Positions 6,203 through 12,567 are shown, counted from the stretch's first letter. The stretch is 13,914 bases of DNA from Clostridiales bacterium UBA929 (GCA_002293625.1 DBDP01000001.1:1-13914), one strand, 5' to 3'. The notes: generated by a model not told the origin, from the letters alone. Made by a program: numbers and translations.

Positions 6203-6887
6203 CTGTTTTTATGTCGTTTTGCGAAAAAGATTCCAGCCAACCCGCGTTTGTTTGGTGAAAGAACCACGTCCTCTGACGTTTCGCGTATTGCCGGGTGCGC
6301 AAAATAATCTCTGCTAATGCCGCTTCCGGCGTCAGCGTTCCGGCGATGATCCCCCTCGCCTGCACATACCCGATTGCGCACATCGGCGCGCAGTCCTCCG
6401 GCACGCCGCTCGCGAGGAGCGCCCGCGTTTCTTCCACCAAGCCGTTTTGCAGCATCGCGTCCGCGCGGTCGATAATCCGGCGCTCCAAAACGTCCCTCGG
6501 CGGATGCAAACCGATCATGACAAACTCCCAGTCGGCTGGTGCGGGAGGAAGACCGATCAGCCCGTCGGTCAGCGCGCGGAGATAAAAGCCCGTGCCTCCG
6601 GTGACAACGGGTAGTTTTCCGCGCCGCGCAATTTCTTCAACGCAAACGCGGGCTTCGCGGGCGTACCGTCCGGCCGACCACTCCTCCTCCGGCTCCGCCA
6701 CGTCAAGCATATGGTGCGGAACGCCGCGCCGTTCTTCGACAGAGGGCTTGGCAGTGCCGATGTCAAAGCCCCGGAACAGCTGCACCGAATCGCAAGACAC
6801 GATCTCTCCGCCGAGCAGCAGAGCAATCTCGACGGCCGCCGCCGTCTTACCGGAAGCGGTGGGACCTACGACGCACAATATTTTCAT
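6180..6887 (-). CDS. miaA: tRNA dimethylallyltransferase MiaA, internally shortened
   Basis: 235 residues against about 290-320 for the family. MiaA adds a dimethylallyl group to A37 of tRNAs that read U-starting codons. Present are the P-loop GPTASGKT (8-15), DSVQ (33-36) with FDIGTAKP, VPHHMLDV, GGTGFY (97-102) and C-terminal RTRQYAKRQRTWF (197-209). The helical insertion usually found after the GLPPA segment, with DPxAAxxIHPND and RxxRALEV motifs, is absent: GLPPAPAD (113-119) runs straight into WEFVMIGLHPP. The frame is unbroken and the core motifs are kept, so this looks like a clean in-frame loss rather than decay. IGYVQ replaces the usual IGYKE. The ATG overlaps the mutL stop as ATGA. 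It may be an active minimal enzyme, one with changed tRNA choice, or inactive; sequence alone cannot tell. Confidence 0.88.
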   Translation of the reverse strand: MKILCVVGPTASGKTAAAVEIALLLGGEIVSCDSVQLFRGFDIGTAKPSVEERRGVPHHMLDVAEPEEEWSAGRYAREARVCVEEIARRGKLPVVTGGTGFYLRALTDGLIGLPPAPADWEFVMIGLHPPRDVLERRIIDRADAMLQNGLVEETRALLASGVPEDCAPMCAIGYVQARGIIAGTLTPEAALAEIILRTRQYAKRQRTWFFHQTNAGWLESFSQNDIKTVENLLCV

Positions 6888-8797
6888 CGTCCGAATTGCC
6901 TGTACAGTTCCCCGCGCGTCATACGCAGAGCCACGGGACGCCCGTGGGGGCAGTGGCGCAAGTCCGGCGTCTCCATCACAAGACCCGCCAGATGCTCCAT
7001 ATCCTCCCGCCGCGAGGAACGCCCGAGCTTGACCGCCGCCTTGCAGGCCACCAAGCGCAGCGCCTCCTCTCGAATCTCCGGGCGGCGTTTGTCCCGCAGC
7101 AGCGACGCCAACTCGCTTAATAGCGCGGGAAGCTCGCTCTCGTCTATATCCCCCGGCGCGGCGCGTACCGCGAGCGTCCCCGGACCCATGGAATCCAACT
7201 CGAACCCCGCGCTCTCCAAAAACGCCTCGTCCTCTGTCAGCGCGTCCAGTTCCGGCTGAGTCAACGCGATGATTTTTGGCGTAATCAAGCGCTGGGAGAA
7301 GAAGGAGCGGTCGCCCGCTTTCAGGCGGTTATACAACAACCGCTCATGCGCCGCGTGTTTGTCGATGATCCAAAGCGCCTCCGGCGTTTCCACCAGCAAG
7401 TAGCCCGACATAGCCTCCCCGACCAAACGCCATGATTCTTCCGCAGGGGGTGTAACGTTTTCTGTAGGGGACGGCGTCCCCGACGTCCCGCCCTGCGGGT
7501 TTGCGGCTGATTGCGGCGCGACATCCCCCGCCGTCTGTGGGGAAGATGGGACGGGTACATCCCCCGCCGCCCGCTGGGCGGCATCCCCTTCCAACGGAAG
7601 GGGGCTATGAAGGGATGGGGTGATGTGGGGTTCGTCCCGTACCGGGGGTGCGATGTTTGGTGTAGGGGACGTCGTCCCCGACGTCCCGCCCTTCAAGTCC
7701 GCAACAGGTTCGCGTATTTGCGGGGCGGCGGCGAATAAAGACGGAGAAGACGCGCCGTACACCGGCACGCGCCCCTCGGCGGAAAACGGGTTGATTCGCA
7801 CGGCGGGCGTAACATCGCCCTTACGCAGAGCGTCTTTACAAGCGTGATAGACGGCGTCAAAGACCGCGCGGTCATCCGAGAATTTAACCTCTGTCTTCGC
7901 GGGGTGAACATTGACGTCGATCGCCTCCGGCGCGATGCCGATATGCAGGCAGCATACGGGGAAGCGCCCGCCCGGAAGCGCGCCGGAATACGCTTCGTCC
8001 AGCGCCGCCGTGAGGATTCGGCTTCGCACCGGGCGATTCGCGACCAAAAAATACTGCATCGTCCGCGTTGCGCGCGCGGCTTGTGGGGAACCGATAAAAC
8101 CGCTAACCCGGATCAATCCGCCGGGTTCACCGAGCGGCAGCAGCGCTCCGGTGAACTCGCGTCCGAAAACGCTGTACAGGCAGTTTTTCAAGTCCCCGTC
8201 GCCCGGCGTGTGCAGGGTTTGCGACCCGTCACGGATGAAGCGGACGGAGAGATCGGGACGGCTCAAAGCCATGCGGACAACAGATTCCTGCGCCGCCGCC
8301 GCTTCCGTGTTGTCTTTTTTGAGGAATTTTTGGCGCGCGGGCGTATTGAAAAACAGATCGCGAACGATGATCGTCGTGCCTTCCGGGCAGCCGGCTTCGC
8401 TGTGTTCCGTGACGGTTCCCGCTTCCAGCTTGAGCGACGTACCGACCGCATCGCCGCGTTTACGCGTCAGCAGTTCAATCCGGCTTACGGCGGCGATAGC
8501 TGCCAGCGCTTCGCCCCGAAACCCCATCGTAAGGATAGCGCTTAGGTCTTCGGCGGTGCGCAGTTTGGAGGTGGCGTGGCGCATAAACGCGCGGGCGGCG
8601 TCAGCCGCGTCCATCCCCGCGCCGTTGTCCGTGACGCGGATCATCGATACGCCGCCGCGCTGTATCTCGGCCGTTACCGCCGTCGCGCCCGCGTCCACCG
8701 CGTTTTCGAGCAGTTCTTTCAACGCCGAGGCGGGGCGTTCGACGACCTCTCCCGCGGCGATCATATTGGCTACCTGCGGCGACAGTATTTCGATCAT
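6884..8797 (-). CDS. mutL: DNA mismatch repair protein MutL with repeat-filled linker
   Basis: 637 residues from the ATG at 8797; a GTG at 8806, overlapping the upstream stop as GTGA, would add three residues. MIEILSPQVANMIAAGEVVERPAS is the classic MutL start and favours the ATG. Numbering from the GTG, the GHKL ATPase domain shows ELLENAVDAGA (31-41), DNGAGM (60-65), TSK (79-81) and GFRGEAL (95-101), with the transducer domain to about 335. The C-terminal dimerisation/endonuclease domain starts near 455 and has DKHAAHERLLYN (482-493), ACKAAVKLG and CPHGRPV. MutL couples MutS mismatch recognition to strand incision. The endonuclease motif normally reads DQHAxxExxxxE; here it is DKHA and the last glutamate is asparagine. 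The linker (about 340-455) is low-complexity, and roughly 7460-7690 of it is built of palindromic repeats, giving GGTSGTTSPTPN and GGTSGTPSPTEN. It sits between the reductase and miaA. Confidence 0.95.
   Translation of the reverse strand: MIEILSPQVANMIAAGEVVERPASALKELLENAVDAGATAVTAEIQRGGVSMIRVTDNGAGMDAADAARAFMRHATSKLRTAEDLSAILTMGFRGEALAAIAAVSRIELLTRKRGDAVGTSLKLEAGTVTEHSEAGCPEGTTIIVRDLFFNTPARQKFLKKDNTEAAAAQESVVRMALSRPDLSVRFIRDGSQTLHTPGDGDLKNCLYSVFGREFTGALLPLGEPGGLIRVSGFIGSPQAARATRTMQYFLVANRPVRSRILTAALDEAYSGALPGGRFPVCCLHIGIAPEAIDVNVHPAKTEVKFSDDRAVFDAVYHACKDALRKGDVTPAVRINPFSAEGRVPVYGASSPSLFAAAPQIREPVADLKGGTSGTTSPTPNIAPPVRDEPHITPSLHSPLPLEGDAAQRAAGDVPVPSSPQTAGDVAPQSAANPQGGTSGTPSPTENVTPPAEESWRLVGEAMSGYLLVETPEALWIIDKHAAHERLLYNRLKAGDRSFFSQRLITPKIIALTQPELDALTEDEAFLESAGFELDSMGPGTLAVRAAPGDIDESELPALLSELASLLRDKRRPEIREEALRLVACKAAVKLGRSSRREDMEHLAGLVMETPDLRHCPHGRPVALRMTRGELYRQFGR
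7463..7492 (+). repeat. R1 palindromic repeat inside mutL, copy A
   Basis: TGTAG, arm GGGACGGC (7468-7475), loop GTCCCC, arm GACGTCCC (7482-7489), then GCC. One mismatch breaks the 8-bp stem. It is 30/31 identical to copy B 198 bases away, and runs antisense to mutL. It encodes part of GGTSGTPSPTEN in the MutL linker. Confidence 0.8.
7521..7569. repeat. 13-bp direct repeat in mutL linker
   Basis: ACATCCCCCGCCG occurs at 7521-7533 and 7557-7569, within the repeat-rich part of the MutL linker. It gives the repeated residues AGDV in the protein. The second copy leads into a GCCGCCC/GGGCGGC hairpin (7566-7582). Confidence 0.6.
7566..7582. repeat. 7-bp palindrome in mutL linker
   Basis: GCCGCCC and GGGCGGC flank a 3-base loop. 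It is directly beside the R2 palindrome at 7585-7603, so the two hairpins are almost contiguous inside the coding region. Confidence 0.6.
7585..7607 (-). repeat. R2 palindromic repeat inside mutL
   Basis: CCCCTTCC and GGAAGGGG form a perfect 8-bp stem with a 3-base loop (7585-7603). On the minus strand the element begins TAGCCCCCTTCC, a 12-base string found again at 13894-13905, where it is also followed by a 3-base loop and GGAAGG. It codes for SPLPLEG in the MutL linker. Confidence 0.7.
7661..7690 (+). repeat. R1 palindromic repeat inside mutL, copy B
   Basis: TGTAG, arm GGGACGTC (7666-7673), loop GTCCCC, arm GACGTCCC (7680-7687), then GCC. The 8-bp stem is perfect and has the same spacing as the intergenic copies. 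Similarity to copy A also reaches about 17 bases upstream (GGGGGTG...GTTT). It encodes GGTSGTTSPTPN of MutL. Confidence 0.8.
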
Positions 8798-8802
8798 ACG
8801 CC

Positions 8803-9807
8803 TCACACAACCTTAATGCAAAATTCCGGGCAGGCCGCTCCGCAATAGCCGCACAACACACAGGGGTTGCAGACCCCATTTTCTGTCCGGGGGTCGTAGA
8901 CCCCTTCCTGTGTCCGTTCAGGTGTTTCGAAACCTTTTAGCTCTATTCCCGCTCTCAAGCCAGCTCGCCCGTCAACGACTGTCAGCGCACCGTTTGGACA
9001 CGCCTCGACGCATTTTCCGCAGCCGGAACACCAAGAGGCGATGTGCAAAGAACGCGGCTTACTCTCTTTCAGTGACGGCAGCGCACCCGTCTCGAAAAAC
9101 GTAACGGCGGCCTCAACCTCCTGCACATCCCGCATTCCGAGCGCCAAACTGTGTCCCCACCGCCGCGCGTATGTCAGTGCGTTTTGTGCGTCGCGCCACA
9201 GATGCCCGCCGCCGAGCGCCTTCATGGTGTAAACGCCCAACCCCGCGTTTACGGCGGCGGTTATCGCGTCCTCCATCGCGGCTCGCCCGTTTTGCGGCAA
9301 CCCCAACCCGGCTATATTTAAGAGCGGGTGAACGATGTCCAGCCCCGCTTTTACCGCCGCGAGAACTCCTTCCGGGCGGTGGGTGGACAACCCCACGGCG
9401 CGAATCGTTCCTTTGGCTTTCGCGTCATACAGCGCTTCCAGCGCCGGAGCGTGACCGCGCAGGGTATGCTCACTCTCCTGCTCGTGCAGCAAAAAGATGT
9501 CGATTACGTCACGGCCGAGCGACCGCCGCGCCTCCTCCACCGCGCGCTCCGCGTCCTCACGGGTATAGGCGTAGGTTTTGGACGTGAGCACAATGTCCCG
9601 TTTGGCTTTCGCCAGCGCGGAGCGCAAAATGTCATAATTACTATAAAGCTGCGCCGTATCCAAAAAATTCACGCCCAGCTCAAACGCCCGCGTGAGCGCT
9701 TGCTCCGCCGTGCCGCCCCGATAGCTCTGCAACGGCGAAAACGGAAGGGTGCCGTAGCACAGCGGAGAAACAAAAAGACCGGACTTTCCAAGCGGACGGG
9801 TTGTCAT
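8803..9807 (-). CDS. Aldo/keto reductase with C-terminal two-cluster ferredoxin domain
   Basis: 334 residues. The N-terminal TIM barrel has the aldo/keto reductase catalytic tetrad as D50 and Y55 (NFLDTAQLY), K77 (TSKTY) and H108 (FLLHEQ). The C-terminal part carries two CxxCxxCxxxCP motifs: C260, C263, C266, C270 and C316, C319, C322, C326, consistent with two [4Fe-4S] clusters. Such fusions are common in anaerobes and probably pass electrons between ferredoxin-type carriers and a carbonyl substrate; the substrate is unknown. Between the two cysteine motifs lies an unusually long linker with tandem repeats RTQEGVYDP and RTENGVCNP, encoded by a 27-bp tandem repeat. The ATG has only a weak GGGA upstream. 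It is the first gene of a likely unit with mutL and miaA; its TGA touches the mutL start region. Confidence 0.9.
   Translation of the reverse strand: MTTRPLGKSGLFVSPLCYGTLPFSPLQSYRGGTAEQALTRAFELGVNFLDTAQLYSNYDILRSALAKAKRDIVLTSKTYAYTREDAERAVEEARRSLGRDVIDIFLLHEQESEHTLRGHAPALEALYDAKAKGTIRAVGLSTHRPEGVLAAVKAGLDIVHPLLNIAGLGLPQNGRAAMEDAITAAVNAGLGVYTMKALGGGHLWRDAQNALTYARRWGHSLALGMRDVQEVEAAVTFFETGALPSLKESKPRSLHIASWCSGCGKCVEACPNGALTVVDGRAGLRAGIELKGFETPERTQEGVYDPRTENGVCNPCVLCGYCGAACPEFCIKVV
8863..8916. repeat. 27-bp palindromic tandem repeat in reductase gene
   Basis: Units 8863-8889 and 8890-8916 are 21/27 identical. Each starts with a palindrome, GGGGT(T/C)-N3-(A)GACCCC type; the second unit has a perfect GGGGTC/GACCCC stem with a 3-base loop. 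The unit is nine codons, so the duplication keeps frame. It lies between the two ferredoxin cysteine motifs. Confidence 0.8.
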
Positions 9808-9826
9808 AATTGAATCCCGGAGGTTA

Positions 9827-9855
9827 AGTCTACGCTTAAATACGTCTCAAGCCAA
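9827..9855 (-). promoter_or_regulatory. Possible promoter for reductase-mutL-miaA
   Basis: On the minus strand TTGGCT (9850-9855), a 17-base spacer and TAGACT (9827-9832) match sigma-A elements at 4/6 each. It is in the 80-base gap between the kinase stop and the reductase start, about 20 bases before the ATG. Confidence 0.4.
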
Positions 9856-9887
9856 TCCCTCAGCTTCATTTTTTTATCCCACCATAC

Positions 9888-10823
9888 TTAACCGAAGCTC
9901 TTTGCCCACGACCAAAGTTCAAGGCGTTCCCGCAGGATATACAGTTTTAACCGCTCCGAAAAACCTTCCCTCGGGATTCTGTGCTTCACATATCGGGCGA
10001 TAAACTCCCGCGCCAAAGCGGCGTCATTGCTTTCGTTGATATACATCGCGCAAAGTCTCGGCAGATCCTCTTCGCCGTCACCAAAACGCGACAAGGCAAA
10101 ATCAAACATGGCGCATACCTTCCATTCCCCGCCGTCATGCGAGAACAGGACATTGTCCTCCTTGAAATCTCCCACCACGAAGCAAGTGATAAACGGAGCC
10201 GACAACGCGCCTTTACTTTTCTCAATAATGTTATTTACATACAGCAAATCATCGTCCGATGCATCGGGCAAATCACGAAGCGTTTCCGCCAACCGGCTTA
10301 TCATATCCTCCGCGTAGGAAGCGGCGTTCGCATGCGTAAAACGCAACGGTTCGGGTGCGTGTTGAATCTCGTTCGGTTCGGGTATAACGTTATGAATCTC
10401 GGCCAATATGTCCGCCATCGCGCGGCAAATTTGCAGGCGTTCGTCATACGTCACGGTGCTGCGCTCTTTACTCCCGTCAAAGGCAATCCCTTTCAACCTC
10501 GGCATAATGGCATACGGATACCCGAACAGATCCGTATCGCGGTCGATTTTATACGGATATGCCGTTGAAAGATTCGTGTGCAACCGCAAATACCCAACGG
10601 AGAATCTTTCCGCATCAAGCTGCTCTCTGTGATACGGATTGCCCCTGAACACAAAATCGCCTTGGGTGGAGGAGAGAAATACATTCTGCCCCCCAACGCC
10701 GCCTTTGACTCTTTCGGCGCGTATAAAATCGCCCAATCCCAGCTTGTTCAGCGCTTTATGAAACTGTGCGCCGCTGATTTCCCCTAGATTTTCGGAGTAA
10801 AGCACCTTCTCGTGTAAATCCAT
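9888..10823 (-). CDS. Aminoglycoside-phosphotransferase-like kinase
   Basis: 311 residues from the ATG at 10823, which has AAGGTG eight bases upstream; a GTG three codons earlier lies too close to that site. The protein-kinase-like fold is indicated by a nucleotide-loop-like GGVGGQNVFL (about 41-50), VFRGNP, an adenine-hinge-like YAIMPRLKG, the catalytic loop VVGDFKEDNVLF with D219 and N224, and the metal-binding MFDFALSRFGDGEEDL (D241 region). The catalytic loop has valine-glycine where most APH enzymes have HGD, and a lysine as in HRDLKxxN kinases. Substrate is unknown: a small molecule such as an aminoglycoside, choline or sugar, or possibly a protein. It starts 22 bases after the toxin gene with no terminator between, so it probably shares the toxin-antitoxin promoter. 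Resistance should not be assumed from the fold. Confidence 0.82.
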   Translation of the reverse strand: MDLHEKVLYSENLGEISGAQFHKALNKLGLGDFIRAERVKGGVGGQNVFLSSTQGDFVFRGNPYHREQLDAERFSVGYLRLHTNLSTAYPYKIDRDTDLFGYPYAIMPRLKGIAFDGSKERSTVTYDERLQICRAMADILAEIHNVIPEPNEIQHAPEPLRFTHANAASYAEDMISRLAETLRDLPDASDDDLLYVNNIIEKSKGALSAPFITCFVVGDFKEDNVLFSHDGGEWKVCAMFDFALSRFGDGEEDLPRLCAMYINESNDAALAREFIARYVKHRIPREGFSERLKLYILRERLELWSWAKSFG

Positions 10824-10845
10824 GATTTTCACACCTTGCGAGACC

Positions 10846-11064
10846 TTATATCTTGTTGTTGAAATACTCTTTTGAAACTTGCAACTGTCTGTTCAAAATA
10901 TCGCGCCAAAGATGTCCGTAAATTTCGCCGGATCCTTTTGACACTTTTGTCTTTCTCAAATTTCCGTCGTTGCCGCGCTTGCGAAAGAAGTAATGATCGG
11001 TCTCTTTATACAGTTCCCATCCGTCCCGTTCGCAAAACCGCCTTAGGTCTCTCCATGAAGGCAT
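10846..11064 (-). CDS. HicA-like toxin
   Basis: 72 residues. The pattern WRDLRRFCERDGWELYKETD-HYFFRK followed by KVSKGSGEI and LWRDILNRQL fits the small dsRBD-like HicA/YcfA fold, with H24 in TDHYFF at the position of the HicA catalytic histidine. HicA toxins cleave mRNA in a translation-linked way. The ATG lies inside the 3' end of the upstream gene, a 22-base overlap, as is usual for toxin-antitoxin pairs, and AAGGGA lies about 11 bases upstream. The sequence is longer and less glycine-histidine-rich (no GSHH) than classical HicA, so this is a divergent member or a HicA-like family of its own. Confidence 0.7.
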   Translation of the reverse strand: MPSWRDLRRFCERDGWELYKETDHYFFRKRGNDGNLRKTKVSKGSGEIYGHLWRDILNRQLQVSKEYFNNKI

Positions 11065-11465
11065 TGAATCACAATCCCTTCGGCGTCGCCGATAATCAAG
11101 GCTTTAATGACATACGGGATGTGCGGTTTTCTGTTGGGAGCGGAAGACCACAGAGCATACTCGTTGTAATAATCCTCCGCGTATGTGAGAATCGCTTGCG
11201 CCAGTTTCCGCTTGGCGTCTTCTAAGTCTGTTCCGTTTTCTGCCAAATCTATTTCCCGCAGCGTCAGCGTAACAGAGCCGTCTGTTTCCGGTAAAGCTTC
11301 CGCCGTAAAGCGGTATTCGGACAGAAGACTTTCCATCATGTCCACATTGGCGAGGAACATCGTGTCCCTTGTTCTTCTGATGAACTTTGGCTTGTCGCGA
11401 ATCACCGAATCAACGACGGAACTCCACTCGCTTCTGACGCGAGTCGCATTCATTGTAAACATCAT
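11043..11465 (-). CDS. Putative antitoxin: Phd/YefM-like N-terminus with HicB-like C-terminal part
   Basis: 140 residues from the ATG at 11465, which has AAGGGG about six bases upstream; the TTG six bases earlier touches that site and is rejected. The first 50 residues (FTMNATRVRSEW...KFIRRTRDTMFLANVDMMESLL) resemble the Phd/YefM DNA-binding domain. Residues about 55-105 (VTLTLREIDLAENGTDLEDAKRKLAQAILTYAEDY) resemble the HicB partial RNase-H-like fold, which binds HicA. The expected role is to neutralise the toxin and repress the operon. Supporting this, a 14-bp perfect inverted repeat spans the promoter just upstream, and the gene overlaps the toxin gene. The two-part assignment is by pattern only; it could instead be one of the RelB-like antitoxin families. 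Confidence 0.65.
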   Translation of the reverse strand: MMFTMNATRVRSEWSSVVDSVIRDKPKFIRRTRDTMFLANVDMMESLLSEYRFTAEALPETDGSVTLTLREIDLAENGTDLEDAKRKLAQAILTYAEDYYNEYALWSSAPNRKPHIPYVIKALIIGDAEGIVIQCLHGET

Positions 11466-11486
11466 TTTCAACCCCTTGCGCCTCCC

Positions 11487-11515
11487 AGCATATCATAAAC
11501 TGTACATCGTGTCAA
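11487..11515 (-). promoter_or_regulatory. Promoter of the toxin-antitoxin operon
   Basis: On the minus strand a perfect -35 TTGACA (11510-11515), a 17-base spacer and -10 TATGCT (11487-11492). The leader would be only about 15 bases. The promoter is interleaved with the inverted repeat at 11494-11531. Confidence 0.75.
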
Positions 11516-11531
11516 CAATGTACAGTTTATG
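11494..11531. promoter_or_regulatory. Toxin-antitoxin operator: 14-bp perfect inverted repeat
   Basis: CATAAACTGTACAT (11494-11507) and its exact complement (11518-11531) are separated by 10 bases. The -35 box lies in the spacer, and one arm fills most of the -35 to -10 interval, so a bound dimer would block RNA polymerase. This is the arrangement expected for antitoxin autorepression. The binding protein is inferred, not shown. Confidence 0.8.
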
Positions 11532-11549
11532 CGGGAAACGCTGTGTATA

Positions 11550-12554
11550 TTACCCCACCGCCAGCCATTCCAGCGGGTCAAGCTCATAGTAGGCGTCGTT
11601 TACCTCGGTATCGACCGTGCCGCTCCACTCCGACAGCAGCGTATAAAACGCGTCCTCCGCGCAGAGGTACCAAACATCCTCGCGGTTCTGCGTAAACCAA
11701 TTCCAGTCAATGGGCAGACGTTTCATGATATAGAACCCTCCGTCGGCGGCAACCACCTCGGAAATCTCCCCTTCAACGAGATTTGCGAGCGCCGTTTCCG
11801 CTTCGTTCGCCAATTCCCCGTGCGAGATGGTTCGCCCGCCGGGGGAAAGCGACATTAAATAGTCCTGACCGTGCGTCTCTACCATTTGGGTAAAGTCTTC
11901 TCCCCCGGTAGCCTGACGCCGCAGCGCGTCCGCAATGCTCCTCTGCGTTTGCAACTCTTTGCCGATCAGCGCTTCCCCGTAATCGTCGGTTCCCGATATA
12001 TAAATGTAGCTCACGGTTAGGTAATTATTTTCATAGTAATCCCGCTCCGCCTGTTCGCCGGGTTCATACTCGCACCCGTCGCCGAAAAGGCCGATAATCA
12101 TCTTCTCTTGCAGAAAGGGGATTTCATAGCTGTAAAAGCGGTATAGCGCTTCTGTCAGTTCCGATTCCGAAAGCCATGCCGCAAAGGCTTCGCGCCCGCC
12201 CCGGTACTCGGCTTCCAGCGCGATCTCCCAGTCGATCTCACCCTGTTCCTCATCGGTTAAGGTGAATCCAAGTTCGTCCGCTTTCGCGGCGGTCACATGG
12301 GATGAAACCGCCATAGACAGAGCTTCTTCTAAAAAGTAGCGGCGTGCCGGAAGCTCGTTCAACGTTCCGTCCCAGTCGATCTCCTCGGGGTATTCACCCG
12401 CCACCGTTGTTATTAAATAACGCAGTTCCCCGCCGCCCAATTCCGTCCCGCCGATGGTAACAAGCGCATCGGTTTCCGGCTCGGGAGGAGATGAACAGGC
12501 AACGAGCGCCAAAACCAGCGTCAAAACAAACGCCGAAACTTTCATACAGCGCAC
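11550..12554 (-). CDS. Parvulin-type peptidyl-prolyl isomerase lipoprotein (PrsA/SurA-like)
   Basis: 334 residues from a GTG at 12554, which has AAGGGGG eight bases upstream. An earlier in-frame start at 12584 and a later ATG at 12545 are less well placed. The N-terminus is a lipoprotein signal peptide: basic MRCMK, hydrophobic core, lipobox LVAC with the lipidated cysteine at residue 20. A helical SurA_N/PrsA-like region follows, then a divergent parvulin domain at about 180-280 (YIYISGTDD, GEDFTQMVETHGQD, SPGGRTISHGEL, LVEGEISEVVAADGGFYIMKRL). Such proteins help exported proteins fold on the outer membrane face. The parvulin core lacks clear canonical catalytic residues, so chaperone activity without isomerase activity is possible. 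It follows lplA by 13 bases and is the last gene of that unit. Confidence 0.82.
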   Translation of the reverse strand: MRCMKVSAFVLTLVLALVACSSPPEPETDALVTIGGTELGGGELRYLITTVAGEYPEEIDWDGTLNELPARRYFLEEALSMAVSSHVTAAKADELGFTLTDEEQGEIDWEIALEAEYRGGREAFAAWLSESELTEALYRFYSYEIPFLQEKMIIGLFGDGCEYEPGEQAERDYYENNYLTVSYIYISGTDDYGEALIGKELQTQRSIADALRRQATGGEDFTQMVETHGQDYLMSLSPGGRTISHGELANEAETALANLVEGEISEVVAADGGFYIMKRLPIDWNWFTQNREDVWYLCAEDAFYTLLSEWSGTVDTEVNDAYYELDPLEWLAVG

Positions 12555-12567
12555 ACACGATGCCCCC

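Noticed and set aside
1194..7690. R1 copies as a CRISPR array
   Set aside because: Copies are kilobases apart, on both strands, differ in the stem and have no regular spacers or cas genes.
7911..8816. Open frame of about 300 codons on the + strand across mutL
   Set aside because: It is antisense to the conserved ATPase domain of mutL and is serine/arginine/alanine-rich, as expected for shadow frames in G+C-rich DNA.
9888..10823. Aminoglycoside resistance gene
   Set aside because: Only the general kinase fold is visible; the HGD motif is changed and the family includes many unrelated small-molecule kinases.
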